This document shows positions 5,751-5,858 of a stretch of 5,858 nt of DNA, one piece after another; position 1 is the first letter of the stretch; every line of letters begins with the position of its first letter. Origin of the DNA: Treponema sp. (GTDB lineage Bacteria > Spirochaetota > Spirochaetia > Treponematales > Breznakiellaceae); contig JAITHH010000025.1 of the NCBI GenBank assembly GCA_031280065.1, positions 1 through 5,858 on the forward strand. The letters are read 5' to 3'. The position numbers and the translations under genes are program-made. The notes below the pieces were generated by a model that saw only the letters and a list, made by a program, of their open reading frames with translations, was not told the DNA's origin and did not search any database.

Positions 5751-5766
5751 GCGGTCAATGCGGTCA
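5751..5766. repeat. Direct repeat GCGGTCA, 9-base period, upstream of the promoter
   Basis: GCGGTCA occurs at 5751-5757 and again at 5760-5766 (TGACCGC on the minus strand), about 65-80 bases before the predicted transcription start. This is a suitable place for an activator site. An overlapping inverted repeat CCGCAT/ATGCGG spans 5739-5744 and 5758-5763. The repeats are short and could be chance. Confidence 0.35.
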
Positions 5767-5776
5767 TGCCGCCTTT

Positions 5777-5857
5777 TCACGATTGCCGGCTGCCTGCCGC
5801 CTGTACCGTCAGCGCAAAGACCTTGCTCTTCCGGCTCTGGTCGTAGAGCCGCCGCCG
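5777..5857 (-). CDS. 3' end of an unidentified upstream gene
   Basis: A minus-strand frame enters from the right edge and ends at TGA (5779-5777). It gives 26 residues ending LTVQAAGSRQS. Its third codon positions are about 80 percent G or C, unlike the other two frames, which supports coding. No domain can be assigned from so short a tail. No T-tailed hairpin follows before the operon promoter, so read-through into the sugar operon is possible. Confidence 0.45.
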   Translation of the reverse strand, partial: RRRLYDQSRKSKVFALTVQAAGSRQS

Positions 5858-5858
5858 C

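Noticed and set aside
5739..5763. CCGCAT/ATGCGG hairpin as a terminator of the right-edge gene
   Set aside because: On the minus strand it is followed by an A tract, not a T tract, and the loop is 13 bases.
1..5858. tRNA, rRNA, CRISPR arrays, insertion sequences or transposase genes
   Set aside because: I saw no tRNA cloverleaf, no regularly spaced repeats and no transposase-like protein or terminal repeats in any part of the window.

Overview
The window is mostly one minus-strand operon for uptake and processing of a carbohydrate. High-GC codon third positions, frequent TTG starts, purine-rich AGGAGG ribosome binding sites and a solute-binding protein that begins AGGG after its signal peptide without a lipobox cysteine suggest a spirochaete, probably a moderately GC-rich Treponema of the termite-gut type. 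This assignment rests on general impression, not on a marker gene, so it is tentative.

Layout, left to right. Positions 1-254 (+) hold the 3' end of an XRE/Cro-type DNA-binding regulator whose start lies outside the window. Positions 255-461 are non-coding: a run of G tracts and several hairpins, including a plausible rho-independent terminator for the regulator gene. The main operon then reads leftward from about 5720 to 462. Its order of transcription is: a 45-residue small ORF (5665-5528), an LplB-type permease (5404-4472), an LplC/YtcP-type permease (4475-3576), a family-1 extracellular solute-binding protein (3513-1960), a ThuA-like protein (1958-1305) and a sugar phosphate isomerase/epimerase-family TIM-barrel protein (1274-462). 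The right edge (5857-5777, minus) holds what looks like the last 26 codons of another gene.

The two permeases and the binding protein form an ABC importer of the CUT1/Lpl type. No ATPase is encoded here, so a shared MsmX/UgpC-type ATPase elsewhere is expected. The ThuA-like and isomerase proteins probably act on the imported sugar or its oxidised form. The substrate cannot be read from the sequence.

The genes are tightly coupled: a TTGA start/stop overlap between the permeases, and TGA-C-ATG between binding protein and ThuA-like gene. The one larger internal gap before the binding protein carries a hairpin. A good -35 box (TTGACA) behind a long A tract lies just upstream of the small ORF and is the best operon promoter candidate. 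Points most worth a second look: the small ORF at the head of the operon, the loss of the fourth metal-ligand glutamate in the isomerase-like protein, the direct repeat behind the promoter, and the structured G-rich intergenic segment. The bulk of the window is an ordinary sugar-transport operon; I see no clear evidence of a wholly new system.
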